NCBI RefSeq assembly: GCF_021631985.1 | Contig: NZ_CP070225.1 | Span: forward strand, 1,364,001-1,428,000 | DNA length: 64,000 nt | Reading direction: 5' to 3' | Source: Sandaracinus amylolyticus | GTDB lineage: Bacteria; Myxococcota_A; Polyangia; Polyangiales; Sandaracinaceae | In this document: positions 53,812 to 62,421 of the stretch, piece by piece | Numbering within the stretch: position 1 is the first letter of the stretch | How the letters are laid out: each line of letters starts with the position of its first letter | Translations under genes and position numbers: made by a program | The notes under the pieces: generated by a model | The model's input: the letters and a program-made list of their open reading frames with translations, nothing else | What the model was told of the DNA's origin: nothing | Databases searched by the model: none

Positions 53812-56256
53812 TCAGTGGGTGGTGCCGATGCCGAGCGCGTCGAGGAGCGTCAGCGCGAGCCGCTTGAGGTCGGTCGATGCGCTCGCGACGAGCTCGGTGC
53901 GCGGCGCGTTCGCAGGCGGCGGCGAGACCAGCGCGCCGATGCACGCCGGGCATCCTCCACCGCACTCGCAGCCGTCGATCAGCGCGCGGGTGCGGCGCAT
54001 CAGCGACTCGCGATCCTCGAACAGCCGCGGGGCGAGGCCCACGCCGCCGGGCACCGCGTCGTAGAGGAAGATCGTGGGGTCGAACCCCGGCCCGAGCGGC
54101 TCGCCCTTGCTCGGCAGCTCGCCCTCGCCACCACGATCGCCGAGCGTGTGCCCGAGGTCGCGCGGATCGCACATCAGTCCGACCGACGCGACGAGGTGCA
54201 TCGCGTTCGCGATGCCGCGGATCGCGTCGAGCACGATCGCGCGCGGCTGCGGCATGGAGCGCACGACGTCCTCGTCGATCGTCATCCAGCACGCGCTGGT
54301 GTGCATCTGCATCTCGGGCAGCCGCACGTCGCCGTAGCCGACGTTCTCGTGCGTGTGGAACTTGATCTTCTTGTACCCGACGACCTTCTCGATGACCGAG
54401 ACCTCGCCCATCCCGCTCGAGAGGCCGGCGCTCATGATCGCGCCGTCGTCCTCCTGGGTGATCGCGACGCGCGTGTACGTCATCGCGGTCGTGTAGTAGT
54501 CGGGCTCGACCTTGCGGACGAAGGCCTTGTGGTTCTCGAAGTCGAGGCGCTCGACCTGGTACTGCTCGCCCTCGTGCTGGTAGATGGCCTGCACGTGCAG
54601 CATCGTGTGCGTCGCGCGCCAGTCCATCTCGGCGATGGTCTTGTCGGTGTCGAGGTCGATGACGACGAAGTTGTCCCAGCCGATGCTGCGCAGGCTGACG
54701 TGGGTCGCGGGGTACGCGTCGGTCGCCCAGTGGTAGACGGTCTTGCCCGCGCTCCCCGGCGCGGCGTGCACGACCTGGTGCTGCGCGAGGTAGTCGAGCG
54801 CGTCCTTGACCGCGGCGGGCGGCACGTCGCCGAGCGCCTCGCCTTCCTCGAAGGGCAGCTCGAACGCCGCGCACTTGAGGTGCTGCACCAGGATCTCGAC
54901 GTTGTCGGGATCGATGCGCGCGTGCTCGACCGGCGCGCCGATCACCGTGTGCGCCTGCAGCGCGAAGAACTGATCGAGCGGCTGGCTCGACGCGACCATC
55001 AGCGCGAGCGAGGGATCGCTGCGGCGACCGGCGCGACCGAAGCGCTGCCACAGCGCGGCGATCGATCCCGGATAGCCCGCGCACACGACCGCTTGGAGTG
55101 AGCCGATGTCGATGCCGAGCTCGAGCGCGTTGGTCGCGACGACGCCGCGGATCGATCCCGCGCGCAGGCCCTCTTCGATGCGGCGTCGGGTCTCGGGGAG
55201 ATAACCGCTTCGATAAGCCTGGATGCACTCGGGATCGATGCGATCGGCGGCGAGCCGATCGCGCAGGTACTTGAGCATCACCTCGACCGAGTTGCGCGAC
55301 TGGCCGAACACGATGGTCGGCACCTCGGCGCGCAGGAGATCGGCGGTGAGCGAGACCGCGGTCTTCAGGTAGCTCGCGCGCACGCCGAGCTCGGGGTTGA
55401 GGACCGGCGGGTTGTAGACGACGACGTGGCGCGGACCGGTCGGCGCGCCGCTCTCGTCGATCAGCGTGACCTCCCGGCCGATCATCCGTTGCGCGTGCTC
55501 GCGCGGGTTGCCGATGGTCGCCGACGCGAACACGAACGTCGGATCCGCGCCGTGGAAGCGCGCGATGCGCTGGAGCCGTCGCAGCACGTTCGCGAGGTGC
55601 GAGCCGAAGACGCCGCGATAGGTGTGGAGCTCGTCGACGACGACGTAGCGCAGGCACGCGAAGAAGCGCGCCCAGCTCGCGTGGTGCGGGAGGATGCCCG
55701 CGTGGAGCATGTCGGGGTTCGTCAGCAGGATGCCGCTGCGCTCCCTCGCTGCTCTCCGTGCATCACCGGGCGTGTCGCCGTCGTAGGTGATCGCGCCGTG
55801 GGTGAGGCCCACGTCCTTCATGAGCGTGCGGAGCGACGCTTCCTGATCGCGCGAGAGCGCCTTCGTCGGGAAGAGATAGAGCGCACGCGCGTCGGGCTCG
55901 CGGGCGAGACGATCGAGGACCGGCAGGTGGTAACAGAGCGACTTGCCGGACGCGGTCGGGGTCGCGACCACGATCGACTTGCCTTCGCGCGCGAGCTCGA
56001 ACGCGCTCGCCTGGTGCGCGTAGAGGCGCTCGATGCCGCGGCGCGCGAGCGCGTCGCGCAGCAGCGGATGGAGCGCGTCGGGGACCTCGGCGTGGTGCGG
56101 GTCGCGCGGCGGGACGACGTGATGGAGCGCGACGTTGCGCCAGACGCCGCCGTCGTCCTGCCAGCGCTGGAGGACCGAGGTGAGGCCGCGGTCGGCGGAC
56201 CAGGGTGTCGGTGGGCGAGCGAAGGGAAGGTCGTCCGCTGGCATCTCGGGGGGCAC
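53812..56256 (-). CDS. MrfA-like (YprA) superfamily 2 helicase with DUF1998
   Basis: DNA helicase of 814 residues. The motor core has the Walker A loop ATPTASGKSLCY (98-109), motif II VVVDELHTYRG and motif VI IAALWQRFGRAGRR. The C-terminal DUF1998 region carries a four-Cys cluster (DGCECGGGCPACIGA), as known for MrfA-type metal binding. The length and order fit YprA/MrfA and the related Hrq1 helicases. It precedes the mrfB-like gene on the same strand, the same order as in Bacillus. A downstream nuclease partner makes a DNA-lesion repair pair likely. Confidence 0.87.
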   Translation of the reverse strand: MPPEMPADDLPFARPPTPWSADRGLTSVLQRWQDDGGVWRNVALHHVVPPRDPHHAEVPDALHPLLRDALARRGIERLYAHQASAFELAREGKSIVVATPTASGKSLCYHLPVLDRLAREPDARALYLFPTKALSRDQEASLRTLMKDVGLTHGAITYDGDTPGDARRAARERSGILLTNPDMLHAGILPHHASWARFFACLRYVVVDELHTYRGVFGSHLANVLRRLQRIARFHGADPTFVFASATIGNPREHAQRMIGREVTLIDESGAPTGPRHVVVYNPPVLNPELGVRASYLKTAVSLTADLLRAEVPTIVFGQSRNSVEVMLKYLRDRLAADRIDPECIQAYRSGYLPETRRRIEEGLRAGSIRGVVATNALELGIDIGSLQAVVCAGYPGSIAALWQRFGRAGRRSDPSLALMVASSQPLDQFFALQAHTVIGAPVEHARIDPDNVEILVQHLKCAAFELPFEEGEALGDVPPAAVKDALDYLAQHQVVHAAPGSAGKTVYHWATDAYPATHVSLRSIGWDNFVVIDLDTDKTIAEMDWRATHTMLHVQAIYQHEGEQYQVERLDFENHKAFVRKVEPDYYTTAMTYTRVAITQEDDGAIMSAGLSSGMGEVSVIEKVVGYKKIKFHTHENVGYGDVRLPEMQMHTSACWMTIDEDVVRSMPQPRAIVLDAIRGIANAMHLVASVGLMCDPRDLGHTLGDRGGEGELPSKGEPLGPGFDPTIFLYDAVPGGVGLAPRLFEDRESLMRRTRALIDGCECGGGCPACIGALVSPPPANAPRTELVASASTDLKRLALTLLDALGIGTTH

Positions 56257-56327
56257 TGTACGAATGTGCCGGGGGACGGGGCAAGTGTTCAGGGGTGATC
56301 TCTCGAGATCGGCGGCGCGTCGGCGGG

Positions 56328-56509
56328 GGCGCGGGGGTGGGGGTCCGGCGCGCCGGTACTCGCGGCTGCCGGACTGGGACGGCGCGAGCTTCGGGAAGCG
56401 GAGCTTCGCTCGCTTGCGCGCTCCGCGCGCGGCGCTCGCTCGCCGACGATCTCGCGTTGCCGTCTACCCGACCCGCTGCGTGGGCGCGCCGGACCCCCAC
56501 CCCCGCGCC
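56328..56509. repeat. 27-bp inverted repeat flanking 128 bp
   Basis: Positions 56328-56354 and 56483-56509 are exact reverse complements over 27 bases. Each contains a GGGGGTGGGGGTCCGG core or its complement. The 128 bases between hold two copies of GAGCTTCG but no gene. Flanks show no clear target-site duplication. It lies in the 754-bp gene-free stretch between the MrfA-like gene and the next gene, so a small mobile-element remnant or a long RNA stem-loop are both possible. Confidence 0.85.
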
Positions 56510-56691
56510 GTGGACGCGGAGTCTGCCGTCTCGGTGGGGGGCGGTGGGGTTGGCTCGCGACCGATCCGCGCTGCTCGCGCGGCTCGGACGCTCGCGGGTC
56601 GCAGCGCGCGCCTCCGGCGCCCGACTGCGCGCCTGGTCGCGCGGGGTTTGGCGGTCGATGGTGGGCTGTGGACGAATTGCTGAATGAATTC

Positions 56692-56937
56692 GGTCCTCGG
56701 GAGGACGCGGGATCGACGCGCGGGACGGTTTGGGTCCTCGGGAGGAGGTGGGATCGACGCGCGGGACGGTTTGGGTCCTCGGGAGGAGGTGGGATCGACG
56801 CGCGGGACGATTTGGGTCCTCGGGAGGAGGTGGGATCGACGCGCGGGGCGATTCGGGTCCTCGGGAGGAGGTGGGATCGACGCGCGGGACGGTTTGGGTC
56901 CTCGGGAGGACGTGGGATCGACGCGCGCGGCGTGTCG
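56692..56937. repeat. array of six 41-bp tandem repeats, second family
   Basis: Units start at 56692, 56733, 56774, 56815, 56856 and 56897, each exactly 41 bp. A degenerate seventh (GGTGACGAATCGGG) begins at 56938. Each unit opens GGTCCTCGGGAGGA, with TCCTC/GAGGA as arms around GG, and then GGGATCGACGCGCGG. Units 2 and 5 are identical; others differ by one to a few bases. The period is not a multiple of three and no frame resembles a protein. The array ends 73 bp before the gene at 57011. Confidence 0.92.
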
Positions 56938-57010
56938 GGTGACGAATCGGGTCTCGGAACGACACGCGGGACGTTCGTCACATCCGCGCGCTTCGTCGCC
57001 ACTCGCGATC

Positions 57011-57934
57011 GTGCGGATCTTCTCCATCCTGCTCTCGCTCGCGCTCGGCCTTCCTTCGCTCGCGCTGGCGCAGCCAGTCCCGATAGGGCCGACGCGCGAG
57101 GTGCGCGCGCTCGATGCGGGGCTCGTCACGGTGACGACGACCTGGAGCGAGGCGCGGGGGCGACGCGCTGCGCGCGTGACCGCGTCGCTCGGAGCGGCGC
57201 GGCCTCTGGTGCTGCACGACGGCGCGACGGTGCGCACTGCGATCGGCGGGGACCGCGATGCGCTGCTGGTCGTCGCGTTCCACGGCGGGGAGCGGCCGTT
57301 CGTGCGCGCGCATCTCACTCGCGTCGATGGTGGTGCGCTGATCGCGGGGCCCTCGCTCGAGCTCGCGCGCGACGAGGCGGCGCGACGTCCGACGCTGCGT
57401 CCTGCTGCGGCGCTCGTGGCGACCACCCCCGAGGGGTTCACCGTGATCGTGCAGGAGCAGGACACGCGCGACCCCAACGCGGACGTCGTGACGACGATGA
57501 CGCGCATCGCGCGCGACGGCGCGCTGATCGAAGCGCCGCGCGTCGTCGCGATCCCCTGGGCGCTCGGTGCGCTCGCGTGGAACGGGCGCGGGTATCACCT
57601 CGCGGTGCTCTGGGGTGGGTGGGGCGCTCAGCATGCGGGCACTGCGCGCGTCTGCCTCGTGACACTGTCCGAGCAGGGCGCTCCCCAGCAGCATCCGTGG
57701 TGGGCGAGCGCGTTCGACTCGCTCTCCGACGTGCAGCTGGTGCGTCGCGCCGACGGAGCGATGGTGCTCGGCTGGCGACGCGGCGACGCGCTCGGAGTGA
57801 TGGCGCACGTGTCGAGCACGCCCGGCGGCTGGGGCGCCGAGCCGGCGCCGGCGATCGAGGTCGCGCGCATCGCGCCCGATGCGCCGTTCGCGCTGCAGGT
57901 CGACGGCGAGCGCATCGTCGCGCGCACCGAGTGA
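57011..57934 (+). CDS. hypothetical secreted protein
   Basis: Exported protein of 307 residues starting at GTG 57011. The signal peptide is residues 1-22 (IFSILLSLALGLPSLALAQ). The mature part is strand-rich with repeated turns resembling propeller blades (EGFTVIVQEQDTRDPNADVV, ALGALAWNGRGYHLAVLWGG, LVRRADGAMVLGWRRGD). I do not recognise the family. The GTG was chosen because the signal peptide begins there. A tandem repeat array lies upstream and a two-level hairpin downstream. Confidence 0.62.
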   Translation: MRIFSILLSLALGLPSLALAQPVPIGPTREVRALDAGLVTVTTTWSEARGRRAARVTASLGAARPLVLHDGATVRTAIGGDRDALLVVAFHGGERPFVRAHLTRVDGGALIAGPSLELARDEAARRPTLRPAAALVATTPEGFTVIVQEQDTRDPNADVVTTMTRIARDGALIEAPRVVAIPWALGALAWNGRGYHLAVLWGGWGAQHAGTARVCLVTLSEQGAPQQHPWWASAFDSLSDVQLVRRADGAMVLGWRRGDALGVMAHVSSTPGGWGAEPAPAIEVARIAPDAPFALQVDGERIVARTE

Positions 57935-57944
57935 GAGCTCACCG

Positions 57945-57991
57945 ACGGCGCGGGGGGAGGGGGCCCCTCCCGAGAAAAAACGCCGCGCCGT
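57945..57991 (+). terminator. two-level hairpin after the secreted-protein gene
   Basis: An inner stem (GGGAGGGG 57955-57962 with CCCCTCCC 57964-57971) is enclosed by an outer stem (ACGGCGCGG 57945-57953 with CCGCGCCGT 57983-57991). An A-rich bulge GAGAAAAAA lies between. It begins 11 bp after the stop and has no T-run. Confidence 0.5.
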
Positions 57992-58109
57992 GCACACGGG
58001 CGTGGTGAGGTGACACGGTGACGTGGCGAATTCGCGCGAGAGCACGTGTGTCTTCGAGTGGCCTACGCATTGCTCGGCAGCGAGGCCCACGGGGAGGCCA
58101 CGGAACACC

Positions 58110-58580
58110 ATGAACGCGACCGAGCTGATGTCTGATCGCGACCGCGACGTCCGCGCGCTGCTCGATGCCGTCGAGTCGACCGACGACCAACACCGCCTGC
58201 ACGATCTCGCGAGCCGTCTCGCGGCGCACCTGCGCATCGAAGAGGAGATCCTCTTCCCGATCGCGCGCACCGGCGGCCACGTCGAGGAGCGCACCGTGTC
58301 CGCCGAAGTGCTGCGCCGCATGAGCGCGCCGGGCGTCGATCACGCGAAGCTCTCGCGGGTGATGGAGCTCGCCGAGGCGCGCCTCGATGGCGCGTACGAC
58401 GCGTACGACGACCTGCTCCACCACGCGATCGACGACGCGACGCTCGAGCGCATCGGCGACGCGCTCGCGGCGCGATTCGAGGACGGAGTGCGGGGGACCA
58501 CGCGCGGTCTGCGCGTCGGTGCGCGTCGTGCGGCGCAGCGTCGCGTGCGTCCGATGCGCGCGGCGGCGCGCCGGCGCTGA
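58110..58580 (+). CDS. hemerythrin-like HHE domain protein
   Basis: Helical-bundle protein of 156 residues. HDLASRLAAHLRIEEEILFPI (about 30-50) carries the His/Glu spacing of HHE/hemerythrin domains, which bind a di-iron or similar centre. Further His residues lie in VDHAKLSRVM and LLHHAIDD. The C-terminal 40 residues are very basic (GARRAAQRRVRPMRAAARRR) and may contact nucleic acid or membrane. The ATG at 58110 has GGGGAGG about 12 bases upstream, rather far. It meets the next gene tail to tail with no gap. Confidence 0.7.
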   Translation: MNATELMSDRDRDVRALLDAVESTDDQHRLHDLASRLAAHLRIEEEILFPIARTGGHVEERTVSAEVLRRMSAPGVDHAKLSRVMELAEARLDGAYDAYDDLLHHAIDDATLERIGDALAARFEDGVRGTTRGLRVGARRAAQRRVRPMRAAARRR

Positions 58581-60239
58581 TCAGAGCTCGAGCGGCGTCG
58601 GGCGGGGCGGCGCGGCGGGCCGCGCCTCCCACGGCACCGGCGAGTCGGCGAGCCGATCGTCGGGATCGATCTCGACCGCGGTCGGCGTGCCCTCGAGCTC
58701 GATCGTCGTGCGCGCGACCCGCGAGGTCGGCGCGAGCCCGAAGTCGACGTGCGCGATCACCTCGCGCCCGGCGCTCGTGACCCGCACCTCGACCTGCATC
58801 GGGAACGCGCGATCGCCCGGGCCGTCCTGGGTGATCGTCAGCTCGGCGCGCCCCGCGCCGAGCTCGACGACGCTCGCCACGAGGTGCGGCAGCGGCGGCT
58901 CTCCGGCGCCCACGATCCACGCGCTCGTGTACCCATCGAGATCGTGGCCCGACGCGCGCTCGATCTCCGCGATCAGCGCGGCGGTGTCGCGCGCGCCCGG
59001 CTCGCGGAGGAACGCGGTGATCGCGCGCAGCAGCGCCTCGCGCCCGACCAGCGGCTCGAGCTGGAGGAACGTCGCCATCGGCGCGAGCCCGTACGCGACC
59101 GCGCGGATCACCTCGGGCGACGGGTCGTCGATCGGGCGCGGATAGGCAGGCGAGAAGCGCGCGCTGCGATGCCACGTCGCGCGCGTCGCGTCGGCCTCGC
59201 CGGCGGGACGGTGCTCGTCCTCGAACACGTAGACGAGGTACTCCGCGATCGACTCCTTCCACGCGAAGTCCGCCATGCTCGCGGGCGTCGTGCGATCGCC
59301 GGCCCACTGGTGCGCGATCTCGTGCAGCAGCACGTGCAGCGCGGGGCTCGGGTAGCCGGTGTCGGCGCGCGTCGCGAGCATGTCGTTCAGCACGATGTTC
59401 GCGGGGTGCTCGTAGCCGAGCCAGGTGGAGGGCATCGTCGCGACGCGCAGCTCGTCGCCGTAGGGAAGCGGGCCGAGCTCGGCGACGAGCCAGCGCACGA
59501 ACGCGGCGACCGCGTCGGGATCGATGCTCGCGGCGACGCGCCCCCCGCTCGGCTCGAAGAACACCACGCGGGTGTCGTCGAATTCGACGAACGGGCGCGA
59601 GGTCCAGGCATCGCTCGCCGCGAAGGCGAGCGCGACGTAGGGCGGCGCGGCGGTGACCGCGCAGCGCGTGCGATCGGCCGCGACCAGGGTGCGCGCGCCA
59701 GGGCAGAGCACGACCTGCTCGGGCGCGTGATGCACGTCGATCGTCACGTCTTGGAGCACGCCGATCGTCGCGTCACAGGGCACGATCGATCCGCAGGTGC
59801 CGAGCCACGCTGCGAGCCGCGTGTAGCCGCGTCCCGCGGCGTCGGTGATGCGCTGGAAGCCCGCATCGGTGCCGGGCACCACGTGCAGCGGCAGCGTCGA
59901 CTCGATCGCGAGCGCAGCGTCCTCCGTGCAGGTGCAGGGACCACAGGCCTCGATCGACGTGGCGGTGCGGGCCGCGTCGACGGGCGCGTCGTTCCATCGC
60001 GCGCCGTCGATCTCGGGCTCGCACGCGAGCGACGTGCAGCACGTGCCCTCGCCCTCGCTGCGCATCGAGTGCGTGGTGCGGACGCGATCGCTCGCGAGAT
60101 CGATCTCGAGCGCGGTCGCGCGGACGACCGGAGCGCCGGGATCCTGCGGGCATGGTGGGGTCGTCGCGTCGGGTGGGATCGGCGGGTCGTCGGGATCGCA
60201 GGCGAGGGCCGCGAGCGCGAGCAGGACGATCCACGGCAT
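58581..60239 (-). CDS. M1-family metallopeptidase lipoprotein
   Basis: Zinc peptidase of 552 residues exported as a lipoprotein (lipobox LAAC-type, Cys14). The zinc motif HEIAH (306-310) is followed by exactly 18 residues before Glu329 (WKESIAEY), the HEXXH-X18-E pattern of M1. An acidic segment before it (WLGYEHPANIV) is in place of GXMEN. The N-terminal region contains Cys pairs (GTCCTSLACEPE, CGPCTCTEDAA) uncommon in M1 enzymes. It probably cleaves peptides outside the cell. The ATG at 60239 fits the signal peptide. Confidence 0.82.
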   Translation of the reverse strand: MPWIVLLALAALACDPDDPPIPPDATTPPCPQDPGAPVVRATALEIDLASDRVRTTHSMRSEGEGTCCTSLACEPEIDGARWNDAPVDAARTATSIEACGPCTCTEDAALAIESTLPLHVVPGTDAGFQRITDAAGRGYTRLAAWLGTCGSIVPCDATIGVLQDVTIDVHHAPEQVVLCPGARTLVAADRTRCAVTAAPPYVALAFAASDAWTSRPFVEFDDTRVVFFEPSGGRVAASIDPDAVAAFVRWLVAELGPLPYGDELRVATMPSTWLGYEHPANIVLNDMLATRADTGYPSPALHVLLHEIAHQWAGDRTTPASMADFAWKESIAEYLVYVFEDEHRPAGEADATRATWHRSARFSPAYPRPIDDPSPEVIRAVAYGLAPMATFLQLEPLVGREALLRAITAFLREPGARDTAALIAEIERASGHDLDGYTSAWIVGAGEPPLPHLVASVVELGAGRAELTITQDGPGDRAFPMQVEVRVTSAGREVIAHVDFGLAPTSRVARTTIELEGTPTAVEIDPDDRLADSPVPWEARPAAPPRPTPLEL

Positions 60240-60305
60240 CGGGCGAGAACGTGCCGGCGCTCGTGCATGACGTCGAGCGGCCGCGTGCGCTAAGCCTGTC
60301 GCGCG

Positions 60306-61565
60306 ATGCACCTCAAGATCGACGCGCTCGCGCACCTCGATCCGCAGTCGACGCCGCTGCCGCACGGCACCGAGGTCGTCACGCGCGTCGCGCGCGAGCA
60401 CGGGGATCGACGCGTGCCGCAGGGCACGGTGGGTCGTGTCGTCGCGAGCGCGGACGAGGGCATCGACGTCGCGATCGTCGGCGTCGGCACGCTGCGGTTC
60501 GCGCGCCACGAGCTGACGCCGCGGCGCGTGGGCCAGGCGGTGTTCGCGCGGCGTCGCGAGGCGAGCTGGGGCGCGCTGCGCGCGTGCGTGGTGATCGAGA
60601 CGGTCGTCGGCTCGCGCGCCTGGGGCCTCGCCGACGAGGGCTCGGACACCGATCGTCGTGGTGCGTTCGCGCTGCCGCTGCCGTGGCGCACGGGGCTGCT
60701 CGCGCCGCCCGAGGATCTCGTGAGCGCCGACTCCACCGAGGCGTACTGGTCGATCGACAAGACCATCCGCCAGGCGCTGCGCGCCGATCCCAACACGCTC
60801 GAGATGCTCTTCGTGGGTTCGGCGACCGCGCACGACCCGATCGGCGCGTGGCTGCTCGAGGCGAAGGACGCGTTCGTGTCGCGCGAGATCTACGGGACGT
60901 TCGCGCGCTACGCGCTCGCCCAGCTGCGCCGGCTCGAGCAGGGGATGCGGCTCGCCGAGCATCGTCACCTCGTGATCGAGTGGCTGCGCGACGAGCCGGC
61001 GCTCGAGCTCGATGCGCTCGCGATGCGCCTCGCCGCGCGCTCTCCGCGCGCCGCGCCCGACGAGGCGAGCGCACTCGCGACCGCGCGCCAGTGGGTGAAG
61101 CAGCTCTATCGATCACTGCACGACCAGGGGCTGATCGACGCGTCGGATCTCGATGCGCTGCGGCGCTTCGCGCGCGACCGCGCGGCCGAGCTCGCGCTGC
61201 CGCGCGAGCTGCGACCGAAGAACGCGTACAACCTCTTGCGCCTGCTGATCACGGCCGAGGCGTGGCTGCGCACCGGCGAGCCCTCGTTCGTGGTGCCCGA
61301 GGGGGCGCGTGATCGCCTGCTCGCGATCAAGAAGGGCGAGGTCGCGCTCGATCTCGTGCTCGCGGAGGCCGAGGCGCTCGCGCCTGCGCTCGAGGCGGCG
61401 CGCGATGCGTCGCCGCTCCCCGCGCGCCCCGACGTTCGCTGCGTCGACGCGCTGTCGCGGCGCATCGGCGAGGAGCTCGCGCGGCGCTGGGTCGAGCGCG
61501 CGCCGGGTCCCTTCGGCGCCGATGCGCCGGCACCGCCCGAGATCGAATGGCAGGAGGACACGTGA
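60306..61565 (+). CDS. RlaP-like nucleotidyltransferase with N-terminal beta domain
   Basis: Protein of 419 residues. Residues 21-75 look like a small SH3-like beta barrel (GTEVVTRVAREHGDRRVPQGTVGRVV). The nucleotidyltransferase core begins with VVGSRAWGLADEGSDTDRRG (GS 102-103, DTD 114-116), the signature of PF10127/RlaP proteins (RNA repair pathway DNA polymerase beta family). Helical segments follow, including KNAYNLLRLLITAEAWLRTG. It could add nucleotides to RNA ends. It overlaps the second nucleotidyltransferase gene by 4 bp. Confidence 0.78.
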   Translation: MHLKIDALAHLDPQSTPLPHGTEVVTRVAREHGDRRVPQGTVGRVVASADEGIDVAIVGVGTLRFARHELTPRRVGQAVFARRREASWGALRACVVIETVVGSRAWGLADEGSDTDRRGAFALPLPWRTGLLAPPEDLVSADSTEAYWSIDKTIRQALRADPNTLEMLFVGSATAHDPIGAWLLEAKDAFVSREIYGTFARYALAQLRRLEQGMRLAEHRHLVIEWLRDEPALELDALAMRLAARSPRAAPDEASALATARQWVKQLYRSLHDQGLIDASDLDALRRFARDRAAELALPRELRPKNAYNLLRLLITAEAWLRTGEPSFVVPEGARDRLLAIKKGEVALDLVLAEAEALAPALEAARDASPLPARPDVRCVDALSRRIGEELARRWVERAPGPFGADAPAPPEIEWQEDT

Positions 61566-62335
61566 TCGAGACCTTGCTCGACGCCCACGCGCGCGACGTC
61601 GCGCGTCGTGTGATCGCCGAAGAGTCCGCGCGCCGCGAGCACGTGGTCGTGTACCTCTCGGGCGCGCACGCGTACGGGTTTCCGTCGCCCGACAGCGATC
61701 TCGATCTGAAGTGCATCCACGTCGCGCCGACGCGCGCGCTGCTCGGCCTGACGCCTCCGCTGCCGACCTTCGATCGCGCGGAGATCCTCGACGGAGTCGA
61801 GATCGACTACACGTCGAACGAGCTCGGCCACGCGCTCACCGGCATCCTGCGCGGCAACGGCAACTTCCTCGAGCGCGTGCTCGGCAGCGCGGTTCTCGCG
61901 CCCTCGACGCTGCTCGATCCGCTGCGCGAGATCACCACGCGCGCGCTCTCGCGACGCGTGCACCGACACTATCGCGGCTTCGCCGAGAGCCAGCTGCGCG
62001 AGCTCGACAAGCAGCCCACCGTGAAGCGCCTGCTCTACGTGATGCGGACCGCGCTGACGGGCACGCACCTGCTCGAGACCGGCACGCTGATCACCGATCT
62101 CCCGACGCTGCTCGACGCGCACGATCAGCGCGACGCGGCGGTGCTCATCGAGCGCAAGCGCGCGGGGGAGCGCACGCCGCTCGACGACGCCGAGCGCACG
62201 CGATGGCGGGCCCGCGTCGACGCGCTCTTCGCCGCGCTCGACGACGCGCTCGCGCGCTCGCCGCTCCCCGAAGAGCCGCCGAACGAAGCCGATCTCGACG
62301 CGTTCTTGATCGAGACGCGCCGCGCGCGGCTCTAG
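61562..62335 (+). CDS. RlaP-like nucleotidyltransferase, second copy
   Basis: Protein of 257 residues, core nucleotidyltransferase only. The active-site motif is SGAHAYGFPSPDSDLDLKCI (Asp46 and Asp48); the first Gly-Ser of the family is SG here. The following helices (VKRLLYVMRTALTGTHLLETG) match RlaP. Starts at GTG 61562, overlapping the first gene (GTGA), with AGGAGG four bases upstream. An ATG at 61547 is possible but weaker. Its closeness to the first copy suggests that they act as a pair. Confidence 0.78.
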   Translation: MIETLLDAHARDVARRVIAEESARREHVVVYLSGAHAYGFPSPDSDLDLKCIHVAPTRALLGLTPPLPTFDRAEILDGVEIDYTSNELGHALTGILRGNGNFLERVLGSAVLAPSTLLDPLREITTRALSRRVHRHYRGFAESQLRELDKQPTVKRLLYVMRTALTGTHLLETGTLITDLPTLLDAHDQRDAAVLIERKRAGERTPLDDAERTRWRARVDALFAALDDALARSPLPEEPPNEADLDAFLIETRRARL

Positions 62336-62402
62336 CAGCCCGTGGAACAACGCCGCGATCGGAGTGGAGCCGGCATCATCAGATGCCGTTTCCACGGGCT
62401 GC
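62335..62402. terminator. nested double hairpin between convergent genes
   Basis: Outer arms 62335-62347 and 62390-62402 pair perfectly over 13 bp (GCAGCCCGTGGAA). Inside, 62371-62377 and 62382-62388 pair over 7 bp (CGGCATC) around ATCA. The outer arm starts at the last base of the stop codon of the second nucleotidyltransferase. The acyltransferase gene ends 20 bp away on the other strand. No T-run is present. Confidence 0.65.
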
Positions 62403-62421
62403 GACGAAGAATCACCGGCAG

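Noticed and set aside
56328-56509. Insertion sequence based on the 27-bp inverted repeat
   Set aside because: No transposase frame and no target duplication seen; kept as an inverted repeat only.
56692-56937. The second array as a coding repeat protein
   Set aside because: 41 is not a multiple of three, so consecutive units shift frame. The peptides in each frame are Pro/Arg-rich with no start context.
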